Shown here: positions 8,671 through 17,339 of the stretch, one piece after another
Numbering within the stretch: position 1 is the stretch's first letter
How the letters are laid out: each line of letters begins with the position of its first letter
From: JAVBLG01 sp031553655
GTDB lineage: Bacteria; Desulfobacterota; Desulfovibrionia; Desulfovibrionales; Desulfovibrionaceae
Assembly (NCBI GenBank): GCA_031553655.1
Contig: JAVBLG010000016.1
Span: 1 to 39,625 of the forward strand
Length of the DNA: 39,625 nt
Reading direction: 5' to 3'
Made by a program: the position numbers and the translations under genes
The notes under the pieces: model-generated
The model's database searches: none
Told to the model about the DNA's origin: nothing
Seen by the model: only the letters and a program-made list of their open reading frames with translations

Positions 8671-8762
8671 GTTTCAATCCACAGTCAGTCCTATCCGTCA
8701 ACTGACCACGTCAGTGGCGGATAGGGAATCGTGCGGATTGCCCTTCCCTGAAGGAAGGGGTT
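8671..8762 (+). repeat. Dispersed ~92-bp element, copy A
   Basis: It begins GTTTCAATCCACAG, has CGGATAGG and CGTGCGGATT in its second half, and ends in a GC-rich hairpin (CCCTTCC / GGAAGGG) followed by GGTT. Copies B (25987-26078) and C (complement of 35522-35613) share the same order of blocks. It lies between the methyltransferase and pgk. There is no open reading frame in it. It looks like a mobile-element remnant. Confidence 0.75.
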
Positions 8763-8819
8763 ACAAAAAAGATTTCCTCGACTTAGCCGTATTGCCAATA
8801 AATGAAATTTTAATGAACT

Positions 8820-9986
8820 CTACCGATCCATGAGGGCGGCGATGGAAGGCAATACCTTGCCTTCCAGAAGTTCCAGAGCCGCGCCGCCACCGGTGGAGAT
8901 ATAGCCCATTTTATCCGCGAGATCGTATTTTTCAACAGCGGCTACCGAGTCGCCCCCGCCCACAACAGTAAAGGCGGAACTGGCAGCCAGGGCCTTGCCC
9001 AGTTCTTTGGTGCCTTCGTCAAACGGGGCGACTTCAAAAGCGCCCACAGGCCCGTTCCAGATAACCGTAGCCGCGCTTTTAAGCATTTCAGTATAAAGGG
9101 CCACAGTTTCAGGCCCCACGTCCAGAATCATCATATCATCCGGAACCGCGTCGACATCGCACACCACAGCCTTCTGGCCTTCGGCGAATTCGCGGGCCAC
9201 AACCACATCCACCGGCAAGGGCAGCATTTTACCTTTGGCTTTGGCTTCTTTCATAATGCGCTTCGCCGCTGGAACAAGATCTTCTTCCATAAGCGATTTG
9301 CCCACTTTAAATCCGGCAGCCGCCAGGAAGGTATTGGCTATGCCGCCACCTACAATAAGCTGATCGACCTTGTTAAGCAAGTTCTCTAATATACCCAATT
9401 TGGTCGAAACCTTGGAACCGCCAATAATGGCCGCCAAAGGACGTTTGGGGTTATCCTGCACCTTGGCGAAGGCGGCTATTTCGGCGGCCATCAGCGGCCC
9501 GGCGCAGGCCACCGGGGCCAGACGCACCGCGCCTTCGGTGGAGGCATGGGCGCGGTGAGCGGAGCCAAAGGCGTCCATCACATAAACATCGGCCAATGAA
9601 GCCAATTTTTTTGCCAGTTCTTCGCTGTTTTTCTTTTCACCCTTGAAAAAGCGTATATTTTCGCAAAGAGTGCACTCCCCAATGGCCGGTTTGGCTTCTT
9701 CCAGGGTTTTCACCAGGGTTACGTTCGATCCCAGAAGTTCGGAAAGGCGCGCAGCCACTGGGGCCAACGAAAACTGCGGATCAAACTCGCCTTCGGTGGG
9801 GCGGCCCAGATGCGAAAGCAACAGTACGGAAGCGCCCCTTTCCAGAGCAAGGCGTATGCCCGGCAACGCGGCTCTGATGCGTTTATCATTGGTGATGCGG
9901 CCGTCCTTGATGGGCACGTTCAGGTCTTCACGTATCACCACTCTTTTGCCCTTGAGATCCATATTTGTCATCAACTTTATAGCCAT
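8820..9986 (-). CDS. pgk: Phosphoglycerate kinase
   Basis: A 388-residue glycolytic kinase that interconverts 1,3-bisphosphoglycerate + ADP and 3-phosphoglycerate + ATP in the cytoplasm. Diagnostic motifs are VVIREDLNVP, LSHLGRPTEG, GGSKVSTKLGIL, WNGPVGAFE, GGGDSVAAVEKY and STGGGAALELLEGK. The frame runs open to 10097, but the start at 9986 gives the normal N-terminus and lies 8 bp after AGGAG. A competing out-of-frame ATG lies in the same gap. A terminator separates it from the upstream lactate permease, so it probably has its own promoter in 9987-10030. Confidence 0.97.
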   Translation of the reverse strand: MAIKLMTNMDLKGKRVVIREDLNVPIKDGRITNDKRIRAALPGIRLALERGASVLLLSHLGRPTEGEFDPQFSLAPVAARLSELLGSNVTLVKTLEEAKPAIGECTLCENIRFFKGEKKNSEELAKKLASLADVYVMDAFGSAHRAHASTEGAVRLAPVACAGPLMAAEIAAFAKVQDNPKRPLAAIIGGSKVSTKLGILENLLNKVDQLIVGGGIANTFLAAAGFKVGKSLMEEDLVPAAKRIMKEAKAKGKMLPLPVDVVVAREFAEGQKAVVCDVDAVPDDMMILDVGPETVALYTEMLKSAATVIWNGPVGAFEVAPFDEGTKELGKALAASSAFTVVGGGDSVAAVEKYDLADKMGYISTGGGAALELLEGKVLPSIAALMDR

Positions 9987-10032
9987 AGCGCATACTCCTG
10001 GTAAATCGCGGCGGCACACCGGCCTTGCCTGG

Positions 10033-10083
10033 TAAAAATAAGGGGCGGTTCCGGAAAGGACACTCCTTTTCTGAAACCGCCCT
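10033..10083 (-). terminator. Intrinsic terminator after lactate permease 1
   Basis: A nearly perfect stem of about 18 bp (10042-10060 with 10064-10082) is followed on the minus strand by TTATTTTTACC. It lies 39 bp beyond the permease stop and upstream of pgk. Confidence 0.75.
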
Positions 10084-10121
10084 GGATTCAAAAACAAACG
10101 GCAGCTTGCCGTCCAAACCGT

Positions 10122-11762
10122 TTATGGCAGCATAAACTTAAGTACGCTCGACTGCAAGTAGGTCAGCACGCAGATGAACAGGGTCATGGCAATGCTGTGC
10201 CCCAAGGAGAAGCGGAAGAGATCGCCTTCCTGGCCCACCATATTGGTGGCCGCGGTTGCCACGGAAATGGACTGCGGAGAGATCATCTTGCCGGTAACGC
10301 CACCGGAAGAGTTGGCGGCAACAGCCAGTTCCGGAGGCATGCCCACAGCCATGGCCGTATCTCTCTGCATACCGCAGAAGAGCGCGTTGGACGAGGTGTC
10401 CGATCCGGTAAGGAACACGCCGAGCCATCCCAGAATGGGCGAGAAGAACGGGAACATTGCCCCGCTGAGGGTAAAGGCCAGACCGAGCGAGGTACTCATG
10501 CCCGAGTAGTTCATCAGGAAGGCCAGGCCAAGAATCATGGCGATAGTCAGGATGGGGAAACGCAGCTGCACGATGGTGCGGAAGAAGCAGGCAATGGCCT
10601 GACCGTAGGTGTACTTGGGCATGAAAGGCACTGCCAGCAGGCCGGAAAGAAGAATGGCGGTGCCGGCGGCGGAAATGAGGTTCAGTTTGAAGAAGGCGGC
10701 ATAGGGAGCGTTTTTGGCCACAACAGGAGCGGTGCGCTCAACTAGGTTGTGCAGGCCGGGCCAGGCAAAGCCCTGGGTGCCCAAAGAACCGGTAAGTCCG
10801 GCAAGGATCTTGCTGAACGCCGGAAGACCCCAGAAGAACACCATAACCGCCAGAATGATATAGGGCGACCAGGCGCGCAACACCACATTGGTGGGGTGCC
10901 CGTTGCCTTCGATGGCGGTAACCTTTTCACCGGGGAAGTGCCACAGGGTGGCGGGCTTCCATACGCGCAGCAGAAGACTCATGCCGATAATGGTAACAAT
11001 GGCCGACATAATGTCAGGCAGGGTGGGGCCGTGGAAGTTGGAGAACACAAACTGCGAACCGGCAAAGCAGACGCCGGCCACGATAATGGCCGGGAGCACT
11101 TCCATGGATCTTTTGAAACCGCACATGGTCACGCAGAGCCACAGCGGAACGAGGATCGAAAGAAAGGGCAGCTGGCGGCCTACGATCTGGCTGATTTTAA
11201 GAGTATCAAGGCCGGAAACCTGGCCCGCGACGATAACCGGAATACCAATAGCTCCGAAGGCCACGGGCGCGGTATTGGCGATCAGGCACAGACCGGCGGC
11301 ATACAAGGGGTTGAAGCCAAGGCCCACCAGCATGGCGGCGGTAATGGCCACCGGGGTGCCGAAGCCGGCGGTGCCTTCAATAAATGAACCAAAGGCGAAG
11401 GCGATGAAAATGGCCTGCAGGCGACGGTCGTCGGTGAGCCGCGCCAGCGAGTCTTTAATTATGTCGAACTCTTTGGACTCGACGGTCATATTGTAAACCC
11501 AGACCGCCGTGATAACTATCCACACAATGGGAAAAATGCCGTAAGCGGCGCCATAAAGAGTGGCGCTGGCCGCTGTGCCCACAGGCATACCCCACACGGC
11601 CACGGCCACAATGAAGGCGCTGGCCAGGCCGCAGGCGGCGGCAATATGGCCTTTGGCGCGTCTGACCGCCAGCATGAAGAACAACACGACCAAGGGAATG
11701 GCCGCCAATCCGCCAGATACGACGGAGTTGCCCACCGGAGTGTAAACTTGAGTCCAAGCCAT
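10122..11762 (-). CDS. L-lactate permease (LctP family), paralogue 1
   Basis: A 546-residue secondary transporter with about 12-14 membrane segments. Family features include FIEGTAGFGTPVAITAAMLV near residue 130, the later NAPYAAFFKLN region, and FLTGSDTSSNALFCGMQ and SSGGVTGKMISPQSI in the C-terminal half. It would import L-lactate, possibly D-lactate or glycolate too, with protons or Na+. Lactate is the usual carbon and electron source of Desulfovibrio. No lactate dehydrogenase gene is next to it. The leader (11763-11976) holds a terminator-like hairpin and a small inverted repeat, so control by attenuation is possible. The second permease is upstream on the same strand. Confidence 0.93.
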   Translation of the reverse strand: MAWTQVYTPVGNSVVSGGLAAIPLVVLFFMLAVRRAKGHIAAACGLASAFIVAVAVWGMPVGTAASATLYGAAYGIFPIVWIVITAVWVYNMTVESKEFDIIKDSLARLTDDRRLQAIFIAFAFGSFIEGTAGFGTPVAITAAMLVGLGFNPLYAAGLCLIANTAPVAFGAIGIPVIVAGQVSGLDTLKISQIVGRQLPFLSILVPLWLCVTMCGFKRSMEVLPAIIVAGVCFAGSQFVFSNFHGPTLPDIMSAIVTIIGMSLLLRVWKPATLWHFPGEKVTAIEGNGHPTNVVLRAWSPYIILAVMVFFWGLPAFSKILAGLTGSLGTQGFAWPGLHNLVERTAPVVAKNAPYAAFFKLNLISAAGTAILLSGLLAVPFMPKYTYGQAIACFFRTIVQLRFPILTIAMILGLAFLMNYSGMSTSLGLAFTLSGAMFPFFSPILGWLGVFLTGSDTSSNALFCGMQRDTAMAVGMPPELAVAANSSGGVTGKMISPQSISVATAATNMVGQEGDLFRFSLGHSIAMTLFICVLTYLQSSVLKFMLP

Positions 11763-12160
11763 CTAATACTCCTTAGATTTGTTTCTGAGTTCGCAACAAG
11801 CGCCTTGCGACGGGTGTTCCGCCCTTCCGGCGCGCCACAACGCCGACGGCTCAACGCCGCCTGAAAAAAAATTAATGATTATAGTATAATAACTATAAAT
11901 AAAAAAATAGGGGGTTGAGCTGAGCAACGCGCAACAGGGAAGACCCCATGCCCGCTCCCACAGACACAACCCCCTAAAGGGTTAAGTTTGGTATTATAGT
12001 TTAAAATTCAAAGCGTCAATATACTGCGGTAAAAAACATGAAAATAAGGCGGAAGAAGTGCCGGGCAGGGATGTCGGATGCGCAAAAAGTAGCGGCGAGC
12101 GCAATGCGCCCGCCGCGTATGCATGCCGCGAATTCGCCCGCTTTTGCGGCGCGGTGGATA
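11763..12160. other. 398-bp spacer between the two lactate permease genes
   Basis: No gene is seen. It contains the terminator hairpin at 11901-11976. A 7-bp inverted repeat (11879-11885 and 11892-11898, 6-bp spacer) sits in an AT-rich tract that includes a minus-strand TATAAT-like hexamer. A GC-rich hairpin around 11845-11860 lies in the expected leader of permease 1. Confidence 0.6.
11901..11976 (-). terminator. Large-loop terminator or attenuator between lactate permeases
   Basis: A perfect 10-bp stem, 11967-11976 with 11908-11917, encloses a 49-nt loop and is followed on the minus strand by TTTTTTTATTTA. It may end the permease 2 transcript, or act as an attenuator if transcription reads through into permease 1. 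Confidence 0.55.
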
Positions 12161-13885
12161 TTAGAACAGTCCGGGCATGGTTCCCAACAAAATGAAGGTG
12201 ACTATGCCCACAACTATGCCGTAAAGCACAAAAGGCCAGAAGGTTTTCTTGAGAATTTCCCCTTCCCGGTTAAGCAGGCCCACAACCGTACACACGGCCA
12301 CGATATTGTGTATGCACACCATGTTGCCCATGGCTCCGCCGGTGGCCTGGGCCGCGATAATGATGGTGCGTGAAAGCTTGAGCTGGCCGGCTATATCCCA
12401 CTGGAACAGGCCGAAAAGCATGTCCGAAACCGTGTTCGAGCCGGTAATAAATGCTCCGAGACCGCCAACATAGGAAGCCACCATGGGCCAGGCCGCTCCC
12501 AACATTCCGGCTATGGACTTGGCCATGGCCAAGGGCATGGAGGGCAGGAACTGGGCGCTGCCGGCCGTAACGGCCGAAGCCAGCTCGGGGTTGAAGCCCG
12601 AACCCTGGAAAATTTTCACCAAGGCCACGGCCGCTATAAGGGATATGGTGGCGGCCTTCATTTTGACAAAAGTTTCCGTCCAGGCCTTCACAGCTTTTTC
12701 CGTGGGCATTTTATGCAAAGCCACGGTTATGAGCGCCACAAGCATAAAGGGTATAGTGCCGGGCAGGTAGAGCAGCGAAAGCCCTTCTTTGACTGTGGGG
12801 TAACCGAGAATATTGGGGAAAGAAAGCACTCCGTGCGTGGTAAGCCAACCCTTGAGGCCCAGATCGCCTATGCGGGTCACAACCAGAATCAAACCGATAA
12901 GAATATAGGGCAACCAAGCCATGAACTGGCTCATGTGCGCCTTGAACTCCGTCTTGCCGGCAAAAGCTATGTCGCCAGTCCAGCTCGGATCCCACTTGCT
13001 CACCTCGCCAAAGGTCCAGGTGTCCTTGGGCACACAAAAACCCATCTGCGCGCCCTTGATCACCACGCCAAGGCCCACCAGTCCGCCGATGAGCGAGGGC
13101 AGTTCCGGCCCGACAAGCCACGCCAGCAAAAGATAAGGCACAAGAAAGGCCACAGCCGCGAACACGCAGAATTTCCAGGCGGCAAAGCCTTCACTCCAGG
13201 AACGGTTGGGGCCGTAAAAACGGGTAATGAAGCCCAGCATGAAAATGGGCAGAATGACAGCCATGGGTCCGTGCATGATGGTTGCGGTTTCGCCTATGGA
13301 TTTCCAAAAAGCATCGGCGCTGGTTATGCCCCCGCCGGAAACGACAACGGCGTCAACCACGGCTTTGATGGAATTGCCGAAGCCCACCAAAATGGGCGTG
13401 CCCACCGCGCCGAAAGTAACCGGAAAAGAGTTGAACACCAGGCATAGCACCGCTGCCGCAAAGGGCGGAAAGCCCAGGGAAAGCAGCAGGGGCGCGGCCA
13501 GGGCCGCCGGAGTGCCGAAACCCGCCGCACCTTCCACAAAGGCCCCGAACATATAGCCGATAATAATAGCCTGAACGCGCATATCTTTGCTTACGCCCTG
13601 CATCCCGTACTGGATGGTTTCCATCCCTCCGGAATACTGCAAGGTATGCAAAATAAGCAAAGCTCCGAAAACGATAATCAAAACGCCTACCGCGCTGATG
13701 GTCCCCTGAATGCTCAGGGCGGCCACATATTTGACGGGCAGGCCCCAGGCGACTACCGCGCCAATGGCACAGGCCAGCCAGGCTATGGGCATGGCTTTCA
13801 TAGCCCCCATGCGCAAACCGACCATCAACACCAGGGCCACGATAATTGGTATCACAGCCACCAAAGCCAACATGTTAATAGACAT
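12161..13885 (-). CDS. L-lactate permease (LctP family), paralogue 2
   Basis: A 574-residue polytopic transporter related to the downstream permease but clearly diverged and longer. Key stretches are FVEGAAGFGTPAALAAPLLLS, FGAVGTPILVGFGN, FITGSNTVSDMLFGLFQ and QATGGAMGNMVCIHNIVAVC. It begins MSINMLALVAVIPIIVAL. GGAGG stands 6 bp before the ATG. A lactate or glycolate role is inferred from the family; the sequence difference suggests different affinity or substrate preference. Downstream lie 185 bp and a terminator-like hairpin before permease 1. Confidence 0.92.
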   Translation of the reverse strand: MSINMLALVAVIPIIVALVLMVGLRMGAMKAMPIAWLACAIGAVVAWGLPVKYVAALSIQGTISAVGVLIIVFGALLILHTLQYSGGMETIQYGMQGVSKDMRVQAIIIGYMFGAFVEGAAGFGTPAALAAPLLLSLGFPPFAAAVLCLVFNSFPVTFGAVGTPILVGFGNSIKAVVDAVVVSGGGITSADAFWKSIGETATIMHGPMAVILPIFMLGFITRFYGPNRSWSEGFAAWKFCVFAAVAFLVPYLLLAWLVGPELPSLIGGLVGLGVVIKGAQMGFCVPKDTWTFGEVSKWDPSWTGDIAFAGKTEFKAHMSQFMAWLPYILIGLILVVTRIGDLGLKGWLTTHGVLSFPNILGYPTVKEGLSLLYLPGTIPFMLVALITVALHKMPTEKAVKAWTETFVKMKAATISLIAAVALVKIFQGSGFNPELASAVTAGSAQFLPSMPLAMAKSIAGMLGAAWPMVASYVGGLGAFITGSNTVSDMLFGLFQWDIAGQLKLSRTIIIAAQATGGAMGNMVCIHNIVAVCTVVGLLNREGEILKKTFWPFVLYGIVVGIVTFILLGTMPGLF

Positions 13886-14042
13886 ATGCTCCCTCCAGTT
13901 TTGTGCGCGTCTCCGAACGAAATACAGTTCCCGCCGGAGTGCTCCCGCGCCGCTGTTATTAAAAAAACAATAAGCCTATTAAAAAAATTATAACAAAATT
14001 TTGCATTTTATTCAATATATTATACATAAAAAAACTGCTTTG

Positions 14043-14101
14043 CAAAAAACCTGAAGCTCGTCAAGGCAGCGTTCACTTCTTGGTAAACGCCGCCTTGAGC
14101 C
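14043..14101 (-). terminator. Intrinsic terminator after tkt
   Basis: The stem pairs CAAGGCAGCGTT (14062-14073) with AACGCCGCCTTG, one mismatch, and is flanked by further pairing. On the minus strand a GGTTTTTTGC run follows. It lies about 35 bp past the transketolase stop and closes the long thrS-to-tkt cluster. Confidence 0.65.
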
Positions 14102-14133
14102 GAATGAACAAATTAAGATTCAACCGGACATTT

Positions 14134-16113
14134 TTAGGATATAGTTTTCTTCACAACCTCGGCCACATGGGCCGCTGTAAAGCCGAAATACTCAAAAAGT
14201 CGGGAAGCCGGAGCCGACTCGCCAAAATTTTCCATGCCCACCACCGCACCGTCAAGACCAACATATTTGCGCCAGAAATCGGGCGCGGCAGCTTCCACAG
14301 CTACCCTGGCCCGCACTTTGGGCGGCAGCACATGGTCGCGCCAGCTTTGCTCCTGAGCATCAAAGATCTCTGTGCAGGGCATGGAAACAACCCGTATTTT
14401 CCGCCCCTCGGCCCGCAGTGCGGCCTCGGCTTCCAGGGCCAGGCCCACTTCCGAGCCAGTGGCGATCAAAATGGCTTCGGGTTGGCCTTCACAGTCGCGC
14501 AAAATATATCCGCCACGCCTGATCCCTTCCAAACGCTCCGCATCATCAGAAAGCTGGGGCAGACTCTGACGCGAAAGGGCCAGACATGAGGGCCTGTCCT
14601 TTTTAATAGCATTTTCCCAGGCTACGGCCGTCTCCACAGCATCGCAGGGCCTCCATAAATCAAGTCCGGGGGTAAGGCGCAACCCGGGGATCTGCTCTAC
14701 CGGCTGATGGGTGGGGCCGTCCTCTCCAAGGCCAATGGAATCGTGCGTGAGCACCCAAACCACTTTGCGTTTCATCAAGGCCGAAAGGCGGATAGCGTTT
14801 TTGGCGTAATCGGAGAAAACAAGAAAAGTCCCGGCATAGGGCACAAATCCGCCATGCAGCGAAAGGCCGTTCATTATCGCGCCCATGCCAAATTCGCGCA
14901 CGCCGTAATGCAAATAGCTGCCTCCGGGGTTTTCCGGGGTGAGCACAGTGAACCCCTTGCCCATGGTACCCACGGAATCTGACAAGTCGGCCGAACCGCC
15001 GATAAGCTCCGGAGCAACCGCGCCAATCTTGTCCAGAACCTTGCGCGAAGATATGCGCGAAGCCTCGGCCTTTTGCGGCGTAACAAAAAGTTCGGCAAAA
15101 AGCCCATCCAGCCCATCGGGCAAATCCCCGGCCATGCGTCTTCTAAACTCGGCCGCAGCATCCGGCCACTTGGCCGCATAAGCGGAAAAAAGCTCGTTCC
15201 AAGCTTTTTCCGTTGCCGCTCCGCTATCTTTGGCGCTCCATTCCTTGTAAATTTCCTCGGGCACAAAGAATGGCTCATAATCCCACTTCAAAGCCGCGCG
15301 CACGCCCTTAACCTCATCCGCGCCAAGGGGCGCTCCGTGGCTGTCGCGGCTGTCTTCTTTGTTCGGCGCGCCAAAGCCTATATGCGTACGGCAGATTATC
15401 AGGCTGGGTCTGTCGTCTTCCGACCGCGCCGCGCCAAGAGCGGCGTCCAGAGCCGCAAAATCATGTCCGTCAACAGTTTGCACCTGCCAGCCGTAAGAAG
15501 TGAAGCGCGCCGCCGAATCTTCGCCGAACCAGCCCGAAATCTCCCCATCAATGGAAATGCCGTTGGCGTCGTAGAGAGCAATGAGCTTACCAAGCTTCTG
15601 CGCCCCGGCCAACGAGGCAGCTTCGTGCGATACGCCTTCCATCATGCAGCCGTCGCCAAGAAAAACATAAGTACGATGGTCAACTATATTGAAATCTTCG
15701 CGGTTGAAACGCGCCGCCAGCGAACGCTCGGCCAAAGCCATACCCACAGCCATGGCCAGCCCCTGGCCAAGCGGGCCGGTGGTGGCTTCCACTCCGGGGC
15801 AAAGCCCATGCTCGGGGTGACCGGCCGTGATCGCGCCAAGCTGGCGGAAATTACGCAAATCATCCATGGACACCGCATAGCCTGTCAAATGCAACAATGC
15901 ATAAAGCAACATGGACGCATGACCGTTGGAAAGCACAAAGCGATCCCTATCCGCCCAAAGCGGATTACCGGGATTATGTCTCAAACCATGCCGCCACAAG
16001 GCTTCGGCCATGTCCGCCATGCCCAGCGGAGCGCCGGGATGCCCCGACTTCGCCGCCTCAACCGCGTCAACAGCCAACATGCGCACCGCATTGGCCAATT
16101 CTCTGCGCGTCAC
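14134..16113 (-). CDS. tkt: Transketolase
   Basis: A 659-residue thiamine-diphosphate enzyme of the non-oxidative pentose-phosphate pathway, moving two-carbon units between sugar phosphates. It shows KSGHPGAPLGMADMAEALW, the diphosphate/Mg motif GDGCMMEGVSHEA, the long central DSIGLGEDGPTHQPVEQ signature, and a normal C-terminal domain. The start is GTG at 16113, 8 bp after AGGAG; MTRRELANAVRMLAVDA is the expected N-terminus. It follows rpe by 26 bp, so the two pentose-phosphate genes form a functional pair at the end of the translation gene cluster. Confidence 0.97.
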   Translation of the reverse strand: MTRRELANAVRMLAVDAVEAAKSGHPGAPLGMADMAEALWRHGLRHNPGNPLWADRDRFVLSNGHASMLLYALLHLTGYAVSMDDLRNFRQLGAITAGHPEHGLCPGVEATTGPLGQGLAMAVGMALAERSLAARFNREDFNIVDHRTYVFLGDGCMMEGVSHEAASLAGAQKLGKLIALYDANGISIDGEISGWFGEDSAARFTSYGWQVQTVDGHDFAALDAALGAARSEDDRPSLIICRTHIGFGAPNKEDSRDSHGAPLGADEVKGVRAALKWDYEPFFVPEEIYKEWSAKDSGAATEKAWNELFSAYAAKWPDAAAEFRRRMAGDLPDGLDGLFAELFVTPQKAEASRISSRKVLDKIGAVAPELIGGSADLSDSVGTMGKGFTVLTPENPGGSYLHYGVREFGMGAIMNGLSLHGGFVPYAGTFLVFSDYAKNAIRLSALMKRKVVWVLTHDSIGLGEDGPTHQPVEQIPGLRLTPGLDLWRPCDAVETAVAWENAIKKDRPSCLALSRQSLPQLSDDAERLEGIRRGGYILRDCEGQPEAILIATGSEVGLALEAEAALRAEGRKIRVVSMPCTEIFDAQEQSWRDHVLPPKVRARVAVEAAAPDFWRKYVGLDGAVVGMENFGESAPASRLFEYFGFTAAHVAEVVKKTIS

Positions 16114-16139
16114 GTCAAATACTCCTGAAAGTAAAATGT

Positions 16140-16829
16140 TTAATTAAGTTTCGGAACAGGGACAAAAGGCATTTTTTCACAAGCCGCCGCCATAAATTCG
16201 GCCAACCGCTTATCATATGGCGGGTGATTGAAAAAAGCCGACCCCGAAACCAGCACATCAGCCCCACGCCGAGTGAGTTCCCCGGCATTGGCCGGTTCCG
16301 CCCCGCCGTCAACCTGTATTTTCACCTGCCCGTGCCCGCTGCCGTCAAGCTTGGCCCGAAGCGCGCTTATTTTGTCCATGCAGGCCGGTATAAATTTCTG
16401 CCCGGAAAAACCGGGGTTCACACTCATAATCAAAACCATGTCTAAATCATCCATGACATGGTCAACAGCGCTGAGCGGCGTGGCCGGGTTCAAAGCCACT
16501 CCGGCCTGCATGCCAAGCTCGCGAATATGGGCCAGAGCGCGCTGTAAATGCCTGCAAGCCTCAACATGCACCACCAAAATATCAGCCCCGGCAGCGCGAA
16601 AATCTTCCAGGTAACGCTCCGGGGCTTCAATCATCAGGTGTACGTCAAAAAACAATTTGCTCTTGCGGCGCAAGGCCTTGATTATGGGAGGGCCAAAAGT
16701 GATGTTTGGTGCGAAATTGCCGTCAATGACATCGAAATGCGCCCATTGCACCCCGGCTTCCTCAAGGTCGGCCAATTCACGGCCAAGATTGCAGAAGTCC
16801 GAACTGAGCAGGGAGGGAGCGAGAATCAT
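16140..16829 (-). CDS. rpe: Ribulose-phosphate 3-epimerase
   Basis: A 229-residue TIM-barrel enzyme that converts ribulose 5-phosphate and xylulose 5-phosphate. It opens ILAPSLLSSDFCNLG and has HFDVIDGNFAPNITFGP (metal and catalytic Asp), VNPGFSGQKFIP (phosphate loop) and VDGGAEPANAGEL near the C-terminus. Length is normal with a slightly longer tail. The ATG is 3 bp after the merR-like stop, which points to co-transcription and perhaps translational coupling. Confidence 0.96.
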   Translation of the reverse strand: MILAPSLLSSDFCNLGRELADLEEAGVQWAHFDVIDGNFAPNITFGPPIIKALRRKSKLFFDVHLMIEAPERYLEDFRAAGADILVVHVEACRHLQRALAHIRELGMQAGVALNPATPLSAVDHVMDDLDMVLIMSVNPGFSGQKFIPACMDKISALRAKLDGSGHGQVKIQVDGGAEPANAGELTRRGADVLVSGSAFFNHPPYDKRLAEFMAAACEKMPFVPVPKLN

Positions 16830-16832
16830 TTA

Positions 16833-17258
16833 TTAATCCGCCTTATTATTTGTTTGCCCGGTAAGAAGCCTGCGCATGGCCAGAAGCTCCTCTTTAAGAA
16901 GCCTGGTATTCACCAGTTGAACCCCGGAAGCCTGTGCCTGCGGCGCCGGGCGCGCGGGCACAGGTGCTTCCGGAAGAGACGTATGCTGCGGTGAATGTGA
17001 AAAACTAAGAGGATCAGGGGAATGTTTAACGTCGGCGGACAAAATTCTGCGCGCTCCGTCAATGGTCATACCCTGCTCATGCAGTAATGTTTTGATGCGC
17101 TTCAATACGGCAACATCATTTTCAGTATAAAGGCGCTGACCTTTTTCCGTGCGTAATGGAGCAACCTGGGGGAATTCAGTCTCCCAAAAGCGCAAAACAT
17201 AGCTCTTGAGATTGAGAATCTCGGCAACCTCACCTATCTTGTAGGTCTTTTCGGTCAT
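16833..17258 (-). CDS. MerR-family DNA-binding protein
   Basis: A 141-residue protein with an N-terminal winged helix (residues 5-72). It reads YKIGEVAEILNLKSYVLRFW then LRTEKGQRLYTENDVAVLKR, the MerR helix-turn-helix plus wing. The rest is Pro/Ala-rich and low in complexity, without the metal-binding cysteines of MerR or CueR. A MerR-like gene after pheT is a common bacterial arrangement; ihfA, often between them in other Proteobacteria, is absent here. The target is unknown. The last codons abut rpe. Confidence 0.88.
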   Translation of the reverse strand: MTEKTYKIGEVAEILNLKSYVLRFWETEFPQVAPLRTEKGQRLYTENDVAVLKRIKTLLHEQGMTIDGARRILSADVKHSPDPLSFSHSPQHTSLPEAPVPARPAPQAQASGVQLVNTRLLKEELLAMRRLLTGQTNNKAD

Positions 17259-17301
17259 GGTCGACTCCCTTTAGTATCGTTCGCGCAGCCCCCGTAAAAT
17301 G

Positions 17302-17336
17302 TAGCGGCCCAATTTGCCGTAAGCCAAGGAAGACAA
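17302..17336. repeat. Second copy of the 35-bp block of the long hairpin element
   Basis: 28 of 35 bases match 7741-7775, including ATTTGCCGT and AAGACAA. It lies between merR and pheT and stops 3 bp from the pheT stop codon. The inverted arm seen at 7842-7865 is missing, so this is a partial copy. Confidence 0.55.
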
Positions 17337-17339
17337 ACT

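Noticed and set aside
15073..16128. A 351-codon plus-strand frame opposite tkt
   Set aside because: Shadow of transketolase; Arg-rich and without domains.
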